Assembly (NCBI RefSeq): GCF_042666655.1
Contig: NZ_JBHTDE010000012.1
Coordinates: 1-64,000 of the forward strand
Direction of reading: 5' to 3'
DNA length: 64,000 nucleotides
DNA from: Paracraurococcus sp042666655
GTDB taxonomy: Bacteria; Pseudomonadota; Alphaproteobacteria; Acetobacterales; Acetobacteraceae
Below are positions 41,063-49,977 of this stretch, one piece after another (the first letter of the stretch is position 1; each line of letters begins with the position of its first letter). The notes beneath the pieces were generated by a model. It did no database searches, was not told where the DNA came from, and saw only the letters and a program-made list of their open reading frames with translations. Both the position numbers and the translations under genes were made by a program.

Positions 41063-42198
41063 GCCTTGTCCTTGTTCGTCCTGGTCAGCGGCCGGGTCTC
41101 GACCACCCGCAGCCCGTAGCCCTCGAGGCCGACGATCGGCCGCGGGTTGTTGGACAGCCGCACCATGTCGCGGACGCCCAGATCCGCCAGGATCTGCGCG
41201 CCGATGCCGTAGTCGCGGATCTCGGGCGGCGAGACCCGGCGATCCTTGTTGCGCTTCACCTGCTCGCTCATGTTGGTGAGCCGCCAGTCGCGGATCACCA
41301 CCACCACGCCGCGGCCGGCCGCGCCGATCATGCGCATGGCGTCGTGCAGGTCCTCGGTGCCGTCGCCGGCGACGATGTCGTGCAGCAGGTTGGCGGCATG
41401 CATCCGCACATGCACCGGGCCGGGAGCCGAGACGTCGCCCTTCACCAGCGCCAGGTGCTCCGCATACTCCAGCGTGTTGGCATAGACCACCAGCCGCCAG
41501 TCGCCGCCGATCGGATGGTCGATCTGGCCTTCCTGCACCCGCCGCACCAGGCGTTCGGTGCGCCGCCGATGCGCGATCAGGTCGGCGATGGTGCCGAGCT
41601 TGAGCCCGTGGTGCTGGGCGAAGGCGACCAGGTCCGGCATGCGGGCCATGGTGCCGTCGTCGTTCATGATCTCGCAGATCACCCCGGACGGGTTGAGGCC
41701 GGCCAGGCGGGCGATGTCGACCGAGGCTTCGGTGTGCCCGGCGCGGACCAGCGTGCCGCCGTCGCGCGCCAGCAGCGGGAAGACATGGCCCGGCGTGACG
41801 ATATGCTCGCGGCCCAGCTCCTGGTTGATCGCGGTGGCGATGGTGTGGGCCCGGTCGGCCGCCGAGATGCCGGTGGTGACGCCCTCCTTCGCCTCGATCG
41901 AGACCGTGAAGGCGGTGCTGTGGCGGGTGCCGTTGGCGGCGGCCATCAGCGGCAGGCCGAGCTGGTCGACCCGGTGCCGCGTCATCGCCAGGCAGATCAG
42001 GCCGCGGGCGAAGCGGGCCATGAAGTTGATGGCGTCGGGCGTGGCGAATTGCCCGGGGATGACCAGGTCGCCCTCGTTCTCGCGGTCCTCGTCGTCGACC
42101 AGGATGAACATGCGGCCGCGGCGCGCTTCCTCGATCAGCTCCTCGGTCGGGCTGATGAAATCGGAGAAATTGACGCGTTGCGGCGCGGCGGCGGTCAT
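41059..42198 (-). CDS. ribB: DHBP synthase with degenerate GTP cyclohydrolase II domain (RibBX-like)
   Basis: 379 residues. The N-terminal 3,4-dihydroxy-2-butanone 4-phosphate synthase domain is intact: LVDDEDRENEGDLVIPGQF, TRHSTAFTVSIEA and RAGHTEASVDIARLAGLNPSGVICEI. The C-terminal half aligns in position with GTP cyclohydrolase II but has lost its active site. Where the enzyme has the zinc cysteines (HSECLTGD...RCDCG pattern), this protein reads RMHAANLLHDIVAGDGTEDLHD without any Cys, and the later catalytic Arg region is RDWRLTN. It therefore should supply only the RibB activity; a true RibA must be elsewhere. This resembles the RibBX variant of proteobacteria. Confidence 0.92.
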   Translation of the reverse strand: MTAAAPQRVNFSDFISPTEELIEEARRGRMFILVDDEDRENEGDLVIPGQFATPDAINFMARFARGLICLAMTRHRVDQLGLPLMAAANGTRHSTAFTVSIEAKEGVTTGISAADRAHTIATAINQELGREHIVTPGHVFPLLARDGGTLVRAGHTEASVDIARLAGLNPSGVICEIMNDDGTMARMPDLVAFAQHHGLKLGTIADLIAHRRRTERLVRRVQEGQIDHPIGGDWRLVVYANTLEYAEHLALVKGDVSAPGPVHVRMHAANLLHDIVAGDGTEDLHDAMRMIGAAGRGVVVVIRDWRLTNMSEQVKRNKDRRVSPPEIRDYGIGAQILADLGVRDMVRLSNNPRPIVGLEGYGLRVVETRPLTRTNKDKA

Positions 42199-42210
42199 GC
42201 TCGGATTCCT

Positions 42211-42840
42211 CTAGCGAACGCCGGTGGCGCCCTGGTCTGCCGACACCAGCCGGGCGACGTAGCGCGCCAGGGTGTCGATCTCGATGTTCACCCGGCCGCC
42301 CGGCTGCAGGGTGGCGAAGGTGGTGACGGCGGCGGTGTGCGGGATGATGTTGACCCCGAACACGTCCCCGTCAACCTCGTTCACCGTCAGCGATACACCA
42401 TCGATCGCGACCGAGCCCTTCTCGGCGACGAAGCGCGACAGACCGGGCGGCAGCCGGAAGCGCCAGCGCACGGAGGCATTCTCCGGCACCGCCGAGAGCA
42501 CCTCGGCGACGCCGTCGACATGGCCGGAGACCAGGTGCCCGCCCAGCTCGTCGCCCAGGCGCAGCGAGCGTTCGAGGTTGATCCGGCTGCCGGCGCGCAG
42601 CAGCCCGAGCGTGGTCTTCGACAGGCTCTCGGCCGAGGCATCGACCGCGAACCAGTCGCCGCCCAGTTGCACGGCGGTCAGGCAGCAGCCGGAGCAGGCG
42701 ATCGAGGCGCCGATGACGGCCGCGGCCGGCTCCGCCAGGAAGGCCGGCGAGGTGCCGATCACCAGGCGCATGTCGTTGCCGTCGCCGAGCGGCTGGACCT
42801 CCCGCACCGTGCCGAGGTCCGTGACGATCCCGGTGAACAT
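42211..42840 (-). CDS. ribE: Riboflavin synthase alpha subunit
   Basis: 209 residues with two tandem lumazine-binding domains: MFTGIVTDLGTVREV and SIACSGCCLTAV in the first, and NLERSLRLGDELGGHLVSGHVDG with IDGVSLTVNEVDGDVFGVNIIPHT in the second. Dismutates two lumazines to riboflavin. Both repeats carry the SGxCLTV-like or DGVSLTV motif. It starts 2 bases after the ribD stop. Confidence 0.95.
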   Translation of the reverse strand: MFTGIVTDLGTVREVQPLGDGNDMRLVIGTSPAFLAEPAAAVIGASIACSGCCLTAVQLGGDWFAVDASAESLSKTTLGLLRAGSRINLERSLRLGDELGGHLVSGHVDGVAEVLSAVPENASVRWRFRLPPGLSRFVAEKGSVAIDGVSLTVNEVDGDVFGVNIIPHTAAVTTFATLQPGGRVNIEIDTLARYVARLVSADQGATGVR

Positions 42841-42842
42841 GG

Positions 42843-43955
42843 CTAACCGTCCTCCTCGCGGGTGAATTCGCTGAGCCAGTCGGCGCCGACGGGACGGCCT
42901 GCCACCCGGCGGAAGCGTGGCATGGCGGAAAGCGCGGCCAGCGGCAAGGCTTGGACCGCCGGCAGCCCGTCCCCGCCCATGATTCCCGGCGCATGGAACC
43001 AGGCGATCCGGTCGACCAGGCCGCCGCGCAGCAGGGCGGCGGCGAGCCCCGCCCCGCCCTCGGCCATCACCCGGGTCACCCCGCGCTGCGCCAGCGCGCC
43101 GAGCAGGGCGCCGAGGTCGAGCCCGGGCCGGGTGCGCGGCACCGGGAGGATCTGCACCCCTGCCTCGATATAGGGGGCGAGGACGCCGGGCCGCTGGTTG
43201 GTGCGGGTGGCGATCCAGGTCGGCACATCCCGCGCGGTGCGGACCAGCCGGCTGTCGAGCGGCGTGCGCAGCCGGGCATCGGCGACCACCCGCGCCAGCG
43301 GGACCCGGGCGGTCCCCGGCAGCCGCGCGGTGAGCTCTGGGTCGTCGGCGAGCACCGTGCCGCTGCCGACCAGGATGGCGTCGTGCCGGGCGCGGATGGC
43401 ATGCGCCGCACGGCGCGCCTCGGGGCCGGTGATCCACTGGCTCTCGCCGCCGGCGGTGGCGATGCGGCCGTCCAGCGTCGTCGCCAGCTTCAGGGTGACG
43501 AGCGGCAGCCCCTTGGTGATGCGGCGGGCGAAGCCGGCATTGATGGCGCGGGCCTCGGCGCCGCCCAGGCCCAGCTCGACGATCACCCCGGCGTCCCGCA
43601 GCCGTTGCAGCCCGCGGCCATCGACCCGCGGGTCGGGGTCGCCGGTCGCCACCACCACCCGCTTCACGCCGGCCTGGATCAGCGCGTCGCAGCAGGGCGG
43701 GGTGCGGCCCCAATGGGAGCAGGGCTCGAGCGTGACATAGGCGGTGGCGCCGCGGGCGAGGTCGCCGGCCCGGGCCAGCGCCTCGGTCTCGGCATGCGGC
43801 CTGCCGCCGGGCTGGGTCCAGCCGCGGCCGACCACCCGGCCGGCCCGCACCAGCACGCAGCCGACCGCAGGGTTGGGCCAGGTATTGCCGAGGCCGCGCC
43901 GGGCGATGCTGAGGGCGGCGGCCATATGGGCCTGGTCCACGGCGGGATCGGGCAT
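42843..43955 (-). CDS. ribD: Bifunctional riboflavin deaminase-reductase RibD
   Basis: 370 residues. The N-terminal deaminase shows GNTWPNPAVGCVLV, HAETEAL and EPCSHWGRTPPCCDAL (zinc site), and the C-terminal reductase shows KLATTLDGRIA, SQWITGPEARRAAHAIRARHDAILVGSGTVLADDPELTAR and RVMAEGGAGLAAALL. First gene of the ribD-ribE-ribB-ribH-nusB-thiL operon. I saw no FMN-riboswitch (RFN) sequence in the 80 bases before it. Its usual upstream neighbour nrdR is separated by two inserted genes. Confidence 0.96.
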   Translation of the reverse strand: MPDPAVDQAHMAAALSIARRGLGNTWPNPAVGCVLVRAGRVVGRGWTQPGGRPHAETEALARAGDLARGATAYVTLEPCSHWGRTPPCCDALIQAGVKRVVVATGDPDPRVDGRGLQRLRDAGVIVELGLGGAEARAINAGFARRITKGLPLVTLKLATTLDGRIATAGGESQWITGPEARRAAHAIRARHDAILVGSGTVLADDPELTARLPGTARVPLARVVADARLRTPLDSRLVRTARDVPTWIATRTNQRPGVLAPYIEAGVQILPVPRTRPGLDLGALLGALAQRGVTRVMAEGGAGLAAALLRGGLVDRIAWFHAPGIMGGDGLPAVQALPLAALSAMPRFRRVAGRPVGADWLSEFTREEDG

Positions 43956-44035
43956 CGACTCAGCGCGCGATGGAGGCGGTCATCCCGGCAAATTGGCGCA
44001 GCGGCGGTTCCGGGGAAAGGGGGGGCATCGGCGGC

Positions 44036-45025
44036 CTATTGCACCTCGATCCCGGCCGCCTGGATGACCGCGGCGTTGCGGGCGATGTCGGCGGCGATGC
44101 GGGCGCGGAAGGCCTCCGGCCGCAGCACCATCACCTCCCCCTGGCTGAGCAGGAGCTGGCGGGTGGCGGGCGCCGCGGCGGCCGCTTCCAGCAGCCCGAC
44201 AAGTCGGTCGAGGACCGCCGGCGGCAGCCCGGCCGGGGCGACCAGCCCGTTCCAGAAGGTGAAGACGAGGTCGGGGAAGCCGGATTCCGCCAGGGTCGGC
44301 ACCTCGGGCAGGTCGCGCCAGGGGGTGGCGCCGGTGGCGGCGATCGGGGTCAGGGCGCCGGAGCGCATCAGCGGCACCGCGGAGGGCGTCTGCAGCACCA
44401 GGTCCACGTCGCCCGCGAGCAGCGCGTTCTCCGCCGGGGCGGCGCCGCGGAAGGGGACATGGAGCAGCCTGATCCCGGCCAGGCCGGCGAATTGCTCCAT
44501 GTAGAGGTGCTGCAGGTTGCCGTTGCCGCCGGAGCCGTAGCTGAGCCCGCCCGGGGTGGCGCGGGCCAGGGCCAGCAGCTCGGCCACCGTGCGGATGGAT
44601 CTCGTGCGCGGGCTCTTCGGTGACGTAGTCAGGATGAAGGGGCTGAGGGTGATGGAGGCGACCGGCAGCAGGTCCTTCAGCGGGTGGTAGCGGATGTCGC
44701 GGTAGAGCAGGTGGTTGACCGTCATGGTGCTGGTGTTGCTGAGCAGCAGGGTATGGCCGTCCGGCTCGGCCGCGGCGACCGCGGCGGCGCCGAGGCTGCC
44801 ATTGGCGCCGGGTCGGTTCTCCACCAGCACGGGCTGGCCGAGCCGGGCGCGCATGTCCTCGGCCAGGATCCGGGCGCAGAGGTCGGTGGAGGCGCCGGCG
44901 GGGTAGCCGACGATCAGCCGGATGGGGCGGGAGGGCCAGGGGGCGGGCGCCGGCTCGGCGGCGCGGGCGATGGCGGGCGCGGCGGCAAGGGCGCCCAGCA
45001 GGGCGCGCCGGCGGAGCGGCAGCAT
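44036..45025 (-). CDS. Tripartite tricarboxylate transporter substrate-binding protein (Bug family)
   Basis: 329 residues with a signal peptide (MLPLRRRALLGALAAAPAIARA, Tat-like RRR). Bug-family blocks: IRLIVGYPAGASTDLCARILAE, GQPVLVENRPGANGSLGAAAV, LSYGSGGNGNLQHLYMEQFA and HVPFRGAAPAENALLAGDVDLVLQTP. Orphan binding protein with no TctAB genes nearby. It lies between nrdR and ribD together with the upstream epoxide-hydrolase-like gene, in the same direction as the core operon, so it may be read from its promoter. Confidence 0.92.
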   Translation of the reverse strand: MLPLRRRALLGALAAAPAIARAAEPAPAPWPSRPIRLIVGYPAGASTDLCARILAEDMRARLGQPVLVENRPGANGSLGAAAVAAAEPDGHTLLLSNTSTMTVNHLLYRDIRYHPLKDLLPVASITLSPFILTTSPKSPRTRSIRTVAELLALARATPGGLSYGSGGNGNLQHLYMEQFAGLAGIRLLHVPFRGAAPAENALLAGDVDLVLQTPSAVPLMRSGALTPIAATGATPWRDLPEVPTLAESGFPDLVFTFWNGLVAPAGLPPAVLDRLVGLLEAAAAAPATRQLLLSQGEVMVLRPEAFRARIAADIARNAAVIQAAGIEVQ

Positions 45026-45089
45026 GGCCTCGGTTCCTCCCGTTTCGCGGGAGCAGACCAGAGCCGCGGGGCGGCGTCCAGCGCCGCGC

Positions 45090-46118
45090 TCAGCCCGGCC
45101 AGGCGGCCGGCACGCGCTGCGCCAGCCAGCGGGCGAGCGCGGCATTCACCGCCGCGGGCCGCTCCTGCGCCATCCAGTGGCCCGACGGCACCACCACCTC
45201 GGTCAGGTCGGCGCAGGCCTGCCGCATCGGCTGCGCGAGGTCGCTGTCCATGGTCTCGCAGGTGGTGTCGTAGGCACCGTGCAGGAACAGCACCGGCATG
45301 GCCAGCAGGCCGCCCGCCGGGGCGCGGGCGGCATAGGCGGCATTGGCGGCGTGGTTGAGGTACCAGGAATCCGGCCCGGCGAAGCCGCTGCGGGTGAGCG
45401 CGGCGACGTAGCGGGCGTGGTCGGCCGGGGTCAGCACCGCCTCGTCCAGCGGCACGTCGGGGGCACGGTCGGCGCCGCCGAACCAGCCGCCGTCGCGGCG
45501 GATGGTGGCGGTCCGGCCGGGCTTGCCGCGCGCCGCCGGGTTGCCGCGGCGGAACAGCGCGCGCACCGTCGCATCCACGTCGGCCTCGAACACCGCCCGC
45601 GCCCGGGCCGGGTTCTCCTCATAGAAGTACTGGTAGTCCCATTGCCCGGCGGGATATTCGGCCGCCGGGTAGGTGCGGCGGTCGACCAGCGCGACCAGGT
45701 TGGGCAGGGTGAAGCCCGCGGGGATGTAGGGCACGCAGAGATTGGCCACGCCGAGGCACCGCCCCGGGTGGTGCGCCGCCAGGCTCCAGACCACCGGGCT
45801 GCCCCAGTCATGGCCGATCCAGACCGCCCGCTCCCGCCCCAGCCCCGCCAGCAGCTCCAGCATGTCGGTCGTGATCGGCTCCAGCGCGTAGTCGGAGGGC
45901 GCGGGGTGGCTGGAGGAGCGGCCATAGCCGCGCATGTCGGGCGCGACGCAGCGAAAGCCCATGGCGGCGAAGCAGGGCAGCTGGTGGCGCCAGCTGAACG
46001 ACAGCTCCGGCCAGCCATGCAGGAAGATCAGCAGCGGGCCGTCGGCCGGGCCGCATTCCAGGGTGAAGCTGGTATGGCGCGCCGTCCGCACCGCGCCCTC
46101 GCGCCACGCCTGGTCCAT
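45090..46118 (-). CDS. Epoxide hydrolase-like alpha/beta hydrolase
   Basis: 342 residues. The oxyanion motif HGWPELSFSWRHQL, the MRGYGRSS loop and the nucleophile elbow WIGHDWGSPVVW with an Asp nucleophile (near residue 104) mark the epoxide hydrolase/haloalkane-dehalogenase branch. The cap region contains the conserved tyrosines (YQYFYEE), and the catalytic His is in VPSGHWMAQERP. These traits favour a soluble epoxide hydrolase; the substrate is unknown. It lies 64 bases upstream of the TTT binding protein gene and 77 bases downstream of nrdR. Confidence 0.9.
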   Translation of the reverse strand: MDQAWREGAVRTARHTSFTLECGPADGPLLIFLHGWPELSFSWRHQLPCFAAMGFRCVAPDMRGYGRSSSHPAPSDYALEPITTDMLELLAGLGRERAVWIGHDWGSPVVWSLAAHHPGRCLGVANLCVPYIPAGFTLPNLVALVDRRTYPAAEYPAGQWDYQYFYEENPARARAVFEADVDATVRALFRRGNPAARGKPGRTATIRRDGGWFGGADRAPDVPLDEAVLTPADHARYVAALTRSGFAGPDSWYLNHAANAAYAARAPAGGLLAMPVLFLHGAYDTTCETMDSDLAQPMRQACADLTEVVVPSGHWMAQERPAAVNAALARWLAQRVPAAWPG

Positions 46119-46195
46119 CGATGGCCCTCCCGGGAAATCTGCGATCCCGGCGGCAGAGTGCGGCGGCGAGGCCGGCGGCGTCCAGCCGGCAGCAG

Positions 46196-46648
46196 CTACC
46201 CGCCGTCCATCTTCCCGAGGAATTCCCGGAAATCCCGGGCTTCCCCGAAATTCTGGTAGACGCTGGCGAAGCGGACATAGGCCACCTGGTCCACCTCCTT
46301 CAGCGTCTGCAGCACGATCTCGCCGATCTGGCGGGAGGTGACCTCGGTCTCCGCCTCGGTCTCCAGCTTGCGCTGGATGCCGTTGACGATGCGCTCGATG
46401 CGGTCCTCGTCGATCGGCCGCTTGCGCAGCGCGACGCGGATGGAGCGCGCCAGCTTCTCCCGGTCGAAGGGCACCCGGCGGCCATCGGTCTTCAGCACCG
46501 TGATCTCGCGCAGCTGGACGCGCTCGAAGGTGGTGAAGCGGCTGCCGCAGGCGGGGCAGGACCGGCGCCGGCGGATGGCGGCATTGTCCTCCGCCGGGCG
46601 GCTGTCCTTCACCTGGGTGTCGTCGCTCCCGCAGAAGGGGCAGCGCAT
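46196..46648 (-). CDS. nrdR: Transcriptional repressor NrdR
   Basis: 150-residue regulator of ribonucleotide reductase genes. The zinc ribbon uses Cys3, Cys6, Cys31 and Cys34 (MRCPFCGSDDTQVKDSRP, RRSCPACGSRFTTFE). The ATP-cone domain follows (VLKTDGRRVPFDREKLARSI). It lies 27 bases after glyA, the standard alphaproteobacterial arrangement. Confidence 0.97.
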   Translation of the reverse strand: MRCPFCGSDDTQVKDSRPAEDNAAIRRRRSCPACGSRFTTFERVQLREITVLKTDGRRVPFDREKLARSIRVALRKRPIDEDRIERIVNGIQRKLETEAETEVTSRQIGEIVLQTLKEVDQVAYVRFASVYQNFGEARDFREFLGKMDGG

Positions 46649-46675
46649 GTCCTTGCCCTCCCCCTTCCCGCCCGG

Positions 46676-47980
46676 TCAGGCCGGGTAGATCGGGAAGCGC
46701 TGGCAGAGCCCGAGGACGCGGGCCTTCACGCTCTCCTCCACGGCCGAATTCGCCGCCGGGTCGTTGGCCCGGGCCAGCCCGTCCAGCACCTCGCCGATCA
46801 GCTTGCCGACCTCACGGAACTCGGCCTCGCCGAAGCCGCGCGTGGTGCCGGCAGGCGTCCCGAGCCGGACGCCGGAGGTCACCATCGGCTTCTCCGGGTC
46901 GAAGGGGATGGCGTTCTTGTTGCAGGTCAGGTGGGCGCGGTTCAGCGCCGCTTCGGACGCCTTGCCGGTCAGCTTCTTGGGGCGGAGATCGACCAGCAGC
47001 AGGTGGTTGTCGGTGCCGCCGGTCACCAGGTCGAGGCCCTGCGCCTTCAGCTCCTCCGCCAGGGCCGCGGCATTGCCGACCACGGCGCGGGCATAGCTGC
47101 GGAATTCCGGCTTCAGCGCCTCCCCGAAGGCCACGGCCTTGGCGGCGATGACATGCATCAGGGGGCCGCCCTGCAGGCCGGGGAAGACCGCCGAGTTGAA
47201 CTTCTTGGCCAGGGCCTCGTCGTTGGTGAGGATCATGCCGCCGCGGGGCCCACGCAGGGTCTTGTGGGTCGTGGTGGTCGCGACATGTGCATGCGGGAAG
47301 GGCGACGGATGCGCCCCGCCGGCGACCAGCCCGGCGAAATGCGCCATGTCCACCATGAACCAGGCGCCGACCTCGTCGGCGATCGCCCGGAACGCCGCGA
47401 AGTCCCAGACCCGGGCATAGGCCGAGCCGCCGGCGATGATCAGCTTGGGCCTGGCCTCCAGCGCGATGCGGCGGACCTCCGCCATGTCGATCCGCTGATC
47501 CTCGCGCCGCACCGTATAGGGCACCGGCTTGAACCACTTGCCCGAGAGGTTGGCGGGCGACCCATGCGTGAGGTGCCCGCCGGCGGCCAGGTCGAGGCCC
47601 ATGAAGGCATCGCCCGGGGCAAGCAGCGCCAGGAAGACCGCCTGGTTGGCCTGCGCCCCGCTATGCGGCTGGACATTGGCGAAGCCGCAGCCGAACAGCC
47701 TGGTCGCCCGCTCGATCGCGAGGGTCTCGGCCACGTCGACGAACTCGCACCCGCCGTAGTAGCGGCGGCCGGGATAGCCCTCGGCGTACTTGTTGGTCAT
47801 GACCGAGCCCTGGGCCTCCAGCACCGCCCGGGAGACGATGTTCTCCGAGGCGATCAGCTCGATCCCGTCCTGCTGCCGGCCGAGCTCATGGGCGACCGAG
47901 GCGGCCAGCTCGGGGTCGGCTTCGGCAAGCGAGGCGGCGAAGAAACGCTCGGGGATGCGGTAGGCGGTGGTCTCGTTCAT
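46676..47980 (-). CDS. glyA: Serine hydroxymethyltransferase
   Basis: PLP enzyme interconverting serine and glycine with tetrahydrofolate. 434 residues. Features are ELIASENIVSRAVLEAQGS, NKYAEGYPGRRYYGGCEFVD, VDMAHFAGLVAGGAHPSPFPHA and the PLP lysine in TTTTHKTLRGPRGGMI (near residue 240). NAIPFDPEKPMVTSGVRLGTPAGTTRG is near the end. It is upstream of nrdR and downstream of rpiB. Confidence 0.97.
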   Translation of the reverse strand: MNETTAYRIPERFFAASLAEADPELAASVAHELGRQQDGIELIASENIVSRAVLEAQGSVMTNKYAEGYPGRRYYGGCEFVDVAETLAIERATRLFGCGFANVQPHSGAQANQAVFLALLAPGDAFMGLDLAAGGHLTHGSPANLSGKWFKPVPYTVRREDQRIDMAEVRRIALEARPKLIIAGGSAYARVWDFAAFRAIADEVGAWFMVDMAHFAGLVAGGAHPSPFPHAHVATTTTHKTLRGPRGGMILTNDEALAKKFNSAVFPGLQGGPLMHVIAAKAVAFGEALKPEFRSYARAVVGNAAALAEELKAQGLDLVTGGTDNHLLLVDLRPKKLTGKASEAALNRAHLTCNKNAIPFDPEKPMVTSGVRLGTPAGTTRGFGEAEFREVGKLIGEVLDGLARANDPAANSAVEESVKARVLGLCQRFPIYPA

Positions 47981-48104
47981 CGGATCGGCCCTGGGAAGAA
48001 GCGGTCAGAAGCTCAGGAGGCAGCGGCGCTGCGGAAGGATGCCCGGTGGCACCGGTGCCGGCGCCCGGCGACCTCGCCACGGTAGGGCGTGCGTCCACGC
48101 ATCC

Positions 48105-48557
48105 TCACGTGGCGGCCTGGTTGATCTTGTCGAGCCGGCGCTGGTGGCGGCCGCCCTCGAATGCGGTCGCCAGGAAGGCGGCCAGCGCGTCCAGCGCCAC
48201 TTCCGGCCCGGTGGTGCGGGCGCCGAAGCAGGCGACGTTCGCGTCGTTATGTGCCCGGGTGAGCCGCGCCTCGGTGGTGCCGTGCAGCACCGTGGCGCGG
48301 ATGCCGGCATGCCGGTTGGCGGCGATCTGCATGCCGATCCCGGTGCCGCAGACCAGCACGCCGAAGCCGGCCCTGCCGCCTTCCACCGCGGCGCAGACTT
48401 GGTGGGCGAAATCCGGGTAATCGACGCTGACGGTGGCATTGGTGCCGAAATCGACCACGGCGTGGCCGGCGGCGGCCAGGGCCTCCTGCAGGATGGTCTT
48501 CAGCGGCAGACCGGCATGGTCGCCACCGATGGCGATGGTGAGGGGCGCGGGGCTCAT
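48105..48557 (-). CDS. rpiB: Ribose 5-phosphate isomerase B
   Basis: 150 residues. IAIGGDHAGLPLKTILQEAL, VDYPDFAHQVCAAVEGG, GVLVCGTGIGMQIAANRHAGIRA and TRAHNDANVACFGAR are the RpiB hallmarks, with the catalytic Cys in VCGTGIG and the phosphate-binding Arg/His residues present. It interconverts ribose 5-phosphate and ribulose 5-phosphate, the latter being the RibB substrate. First gene of the rpiB-glyA-nrdR run. Confidence 0.95.
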   Translation of the reverse strand: MSPAPLTIAIGGDHAGLPLKTILQEALAAAGHAVVDFGTNATVSVDYPDFAHQVCAAVEGGRAGFGVLVCGTGIGMQIAANRHAGIRATVLHGTTEARLTRAHNDANVACFGARTTGPEVALDALAAFLATAFEGGRHQRRLDKINQAAT

Positions 48558-48711
48558 GATGCAAACCTACCATGCGCAGGGGGTTGGGGCGATGGCAAAC
48601 CCCAGGGATTGTGCCCCGGACCCTTGCCTTGCCGCGGAGATGGCAGCGGCGGCGGCGGCCCGCCAGCCCAGGGATGCGCAGACCCGCCATGCAGCGCGGG
48701 ACAGGCGCCGT

Positions 48712-49800
48712 TCAGGCGGACTCCCGCTGCGGGTCGCCGGCACGGCGTGGCGACAGCAGGGCCACCGGCAGCGGCGGCAGGCCGAACAGGCCGGGGATGC
48801 GCCCCAGCACGCGGCCCAGCAGGAAGGAGCCGGCCACCGCCATCCCCGTCGCCAGCAGCACCCAGCCGGCCCTCGGCAGCGCCTCCGGCCGCGGGACGAC
48901 CAGGAAGAAGACCCGCATGACCAGCGGGTGCAGCACGTAGATCGGCAGGGTGTTGCGCCCGACCAGGATCAGCCCGCGCGCCAGCGGCCCGCCCCAGGCG
49001 GCCAGCCGCACCGCCATGCCCAGCCCCGCCGGCATCGCCAGCAGCGCCAGGGCCGCGGTCGCCGGCGTGCCGAGCAGCGGGTCGTAGTGCACCGCGACCC
49101 GCGTCCCCGCGGCCCAGAGCAGCCCGACGCCGAGCAGCGCCGGCCAGCCCCCCAGCCGCGGCGCCAACGTCCAGAGCCAGGCCGAGCGCCGCGCCCCGAA
49201 CGCGAAGAAGGGGTAGTACCAGAGCTGGTCGATCGCGCTGATGCCGCTGGCCCGGCCCCAGTCCAGCAGGCCCGGCACCGCCAGCAGCAGCGCGATGGCG
49301 GCATGCAGCCAGCCGGGCAGCCGGGACAGCACCAGGGCCAGGCCGAAGAAGGCCGCCAGCGCATAGAAGAACCAGTGGTCGTCCTGCCCGGTGGCGAACA
49401 ACCGGGCCAGGTCGGGCGGGCTGGTGAAGATCGGCTCCATCCCGAAGGGCCCGTAGGGATCGAGCCTGAGCTGGAGGAACCGCCCCAGCACCCACCACAG
49501 CAGGAACAGCCAGAGATAGCGGCCGACCCGGTGGACCAGCACCCCCTGCGCCCCACGCCCCAGCACCCCGGCGCCAAGCATGCCCGAGATGAGGAAGAAC
49601 AGCGGCTGGCGCAGCGGCACCAGCAGCTCGTTCAGCAGGTGCAGGTGTTCGTCGTTCTGGCCGACATGACGCAGCGCATGGTCGCTGTGCAGCAGCACCA
49701 CCAGCACCATGCAGGCGCCGCGCGCCAGGTCCGGCCAGGCCAGCCTTTCCTTGGCGCGCCGGGGTGCGCCGCCCTGGCCCACCGGATCCCCCTCGCCCAT
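48712..49800 (-). CDS. Acyltransferase family (acyltransferase 3 / OpgC-like) membrane protein
   Basis: 362 residues with about ten membrane helices. The N-terminal LARGACMVLVVLLHSDHALRHVG carries the His typical of membrane acyltransferase-3 proteins. RQPLFFLISGMLGAG follows, and LILVGRNTLPIYVLHPLVMRVFF near the C-terminus matches the family's 'lG..SL.iYllH' block. Such proteins acetylate or succinylate exopolysaccharides, LPS or glucans; the acceptor is unknown. It is divergent from metY. Confidence 0.88.
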   Translation of the reverse strand: MGEGDPVGQGGAPRRAKERLAWPDLARGACMVLVVLLHSDHALRHVGQNDEHLHLLNELLVPLRQPLFFLISGMLGAGVLGRGAQGVLVHRVGRYLWLFLLWWVLGRFLQLRLDPYGPFGMEPIFTSPPDLARLFATGQDDHWFFYALAAFFGLALVLSRLPGWLHAAIALLLAVPGLLDWGRASGISAIDQLWYYPFFAFGARRSAWLWTLAPRLGGWPALLGVGLLWAAGTRVAVHYDPLLGTPATAALALLAMPAGLGMAVRLAAWGGPLARGLILVGRNTLPIYVLHPLVMRVFFLVVPRPEALPRAGWVLLATGMAVAGSFLLGRVLGRIPGLFGLPPLPVALLSPRRAGDPQRESA

Positions 49801-49977
49801 GCCCTGGTCCCGCCGGCTCGCCCGGTGTGTCCATCTAGGCCCGGGGCGCTGCTCATTGCCTTCACAAATCCATTCGTGCGCCACACCGCAGGGCGAGCGG
49901 CGCTCCCCCTTCCGCGATGGCGCCGGAAATGCGACGAGTAACCGGGAAACGCCGATCGAAGTGCACGGAGAAGAACC

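Noticed and set aside
43956..44035. FMN riboswitch before ribD
   Set aside because: The 80-base gap lacks the conserved RFN stems and is too short for the element.
49801..49977. SAM- or SAH-type riboswitch before metY
   Set aside because: No match to the conserved cores of the SAM-I, SAM-II, SAM/SAH or SAH classes that I know; a covariance-model search would settle it.
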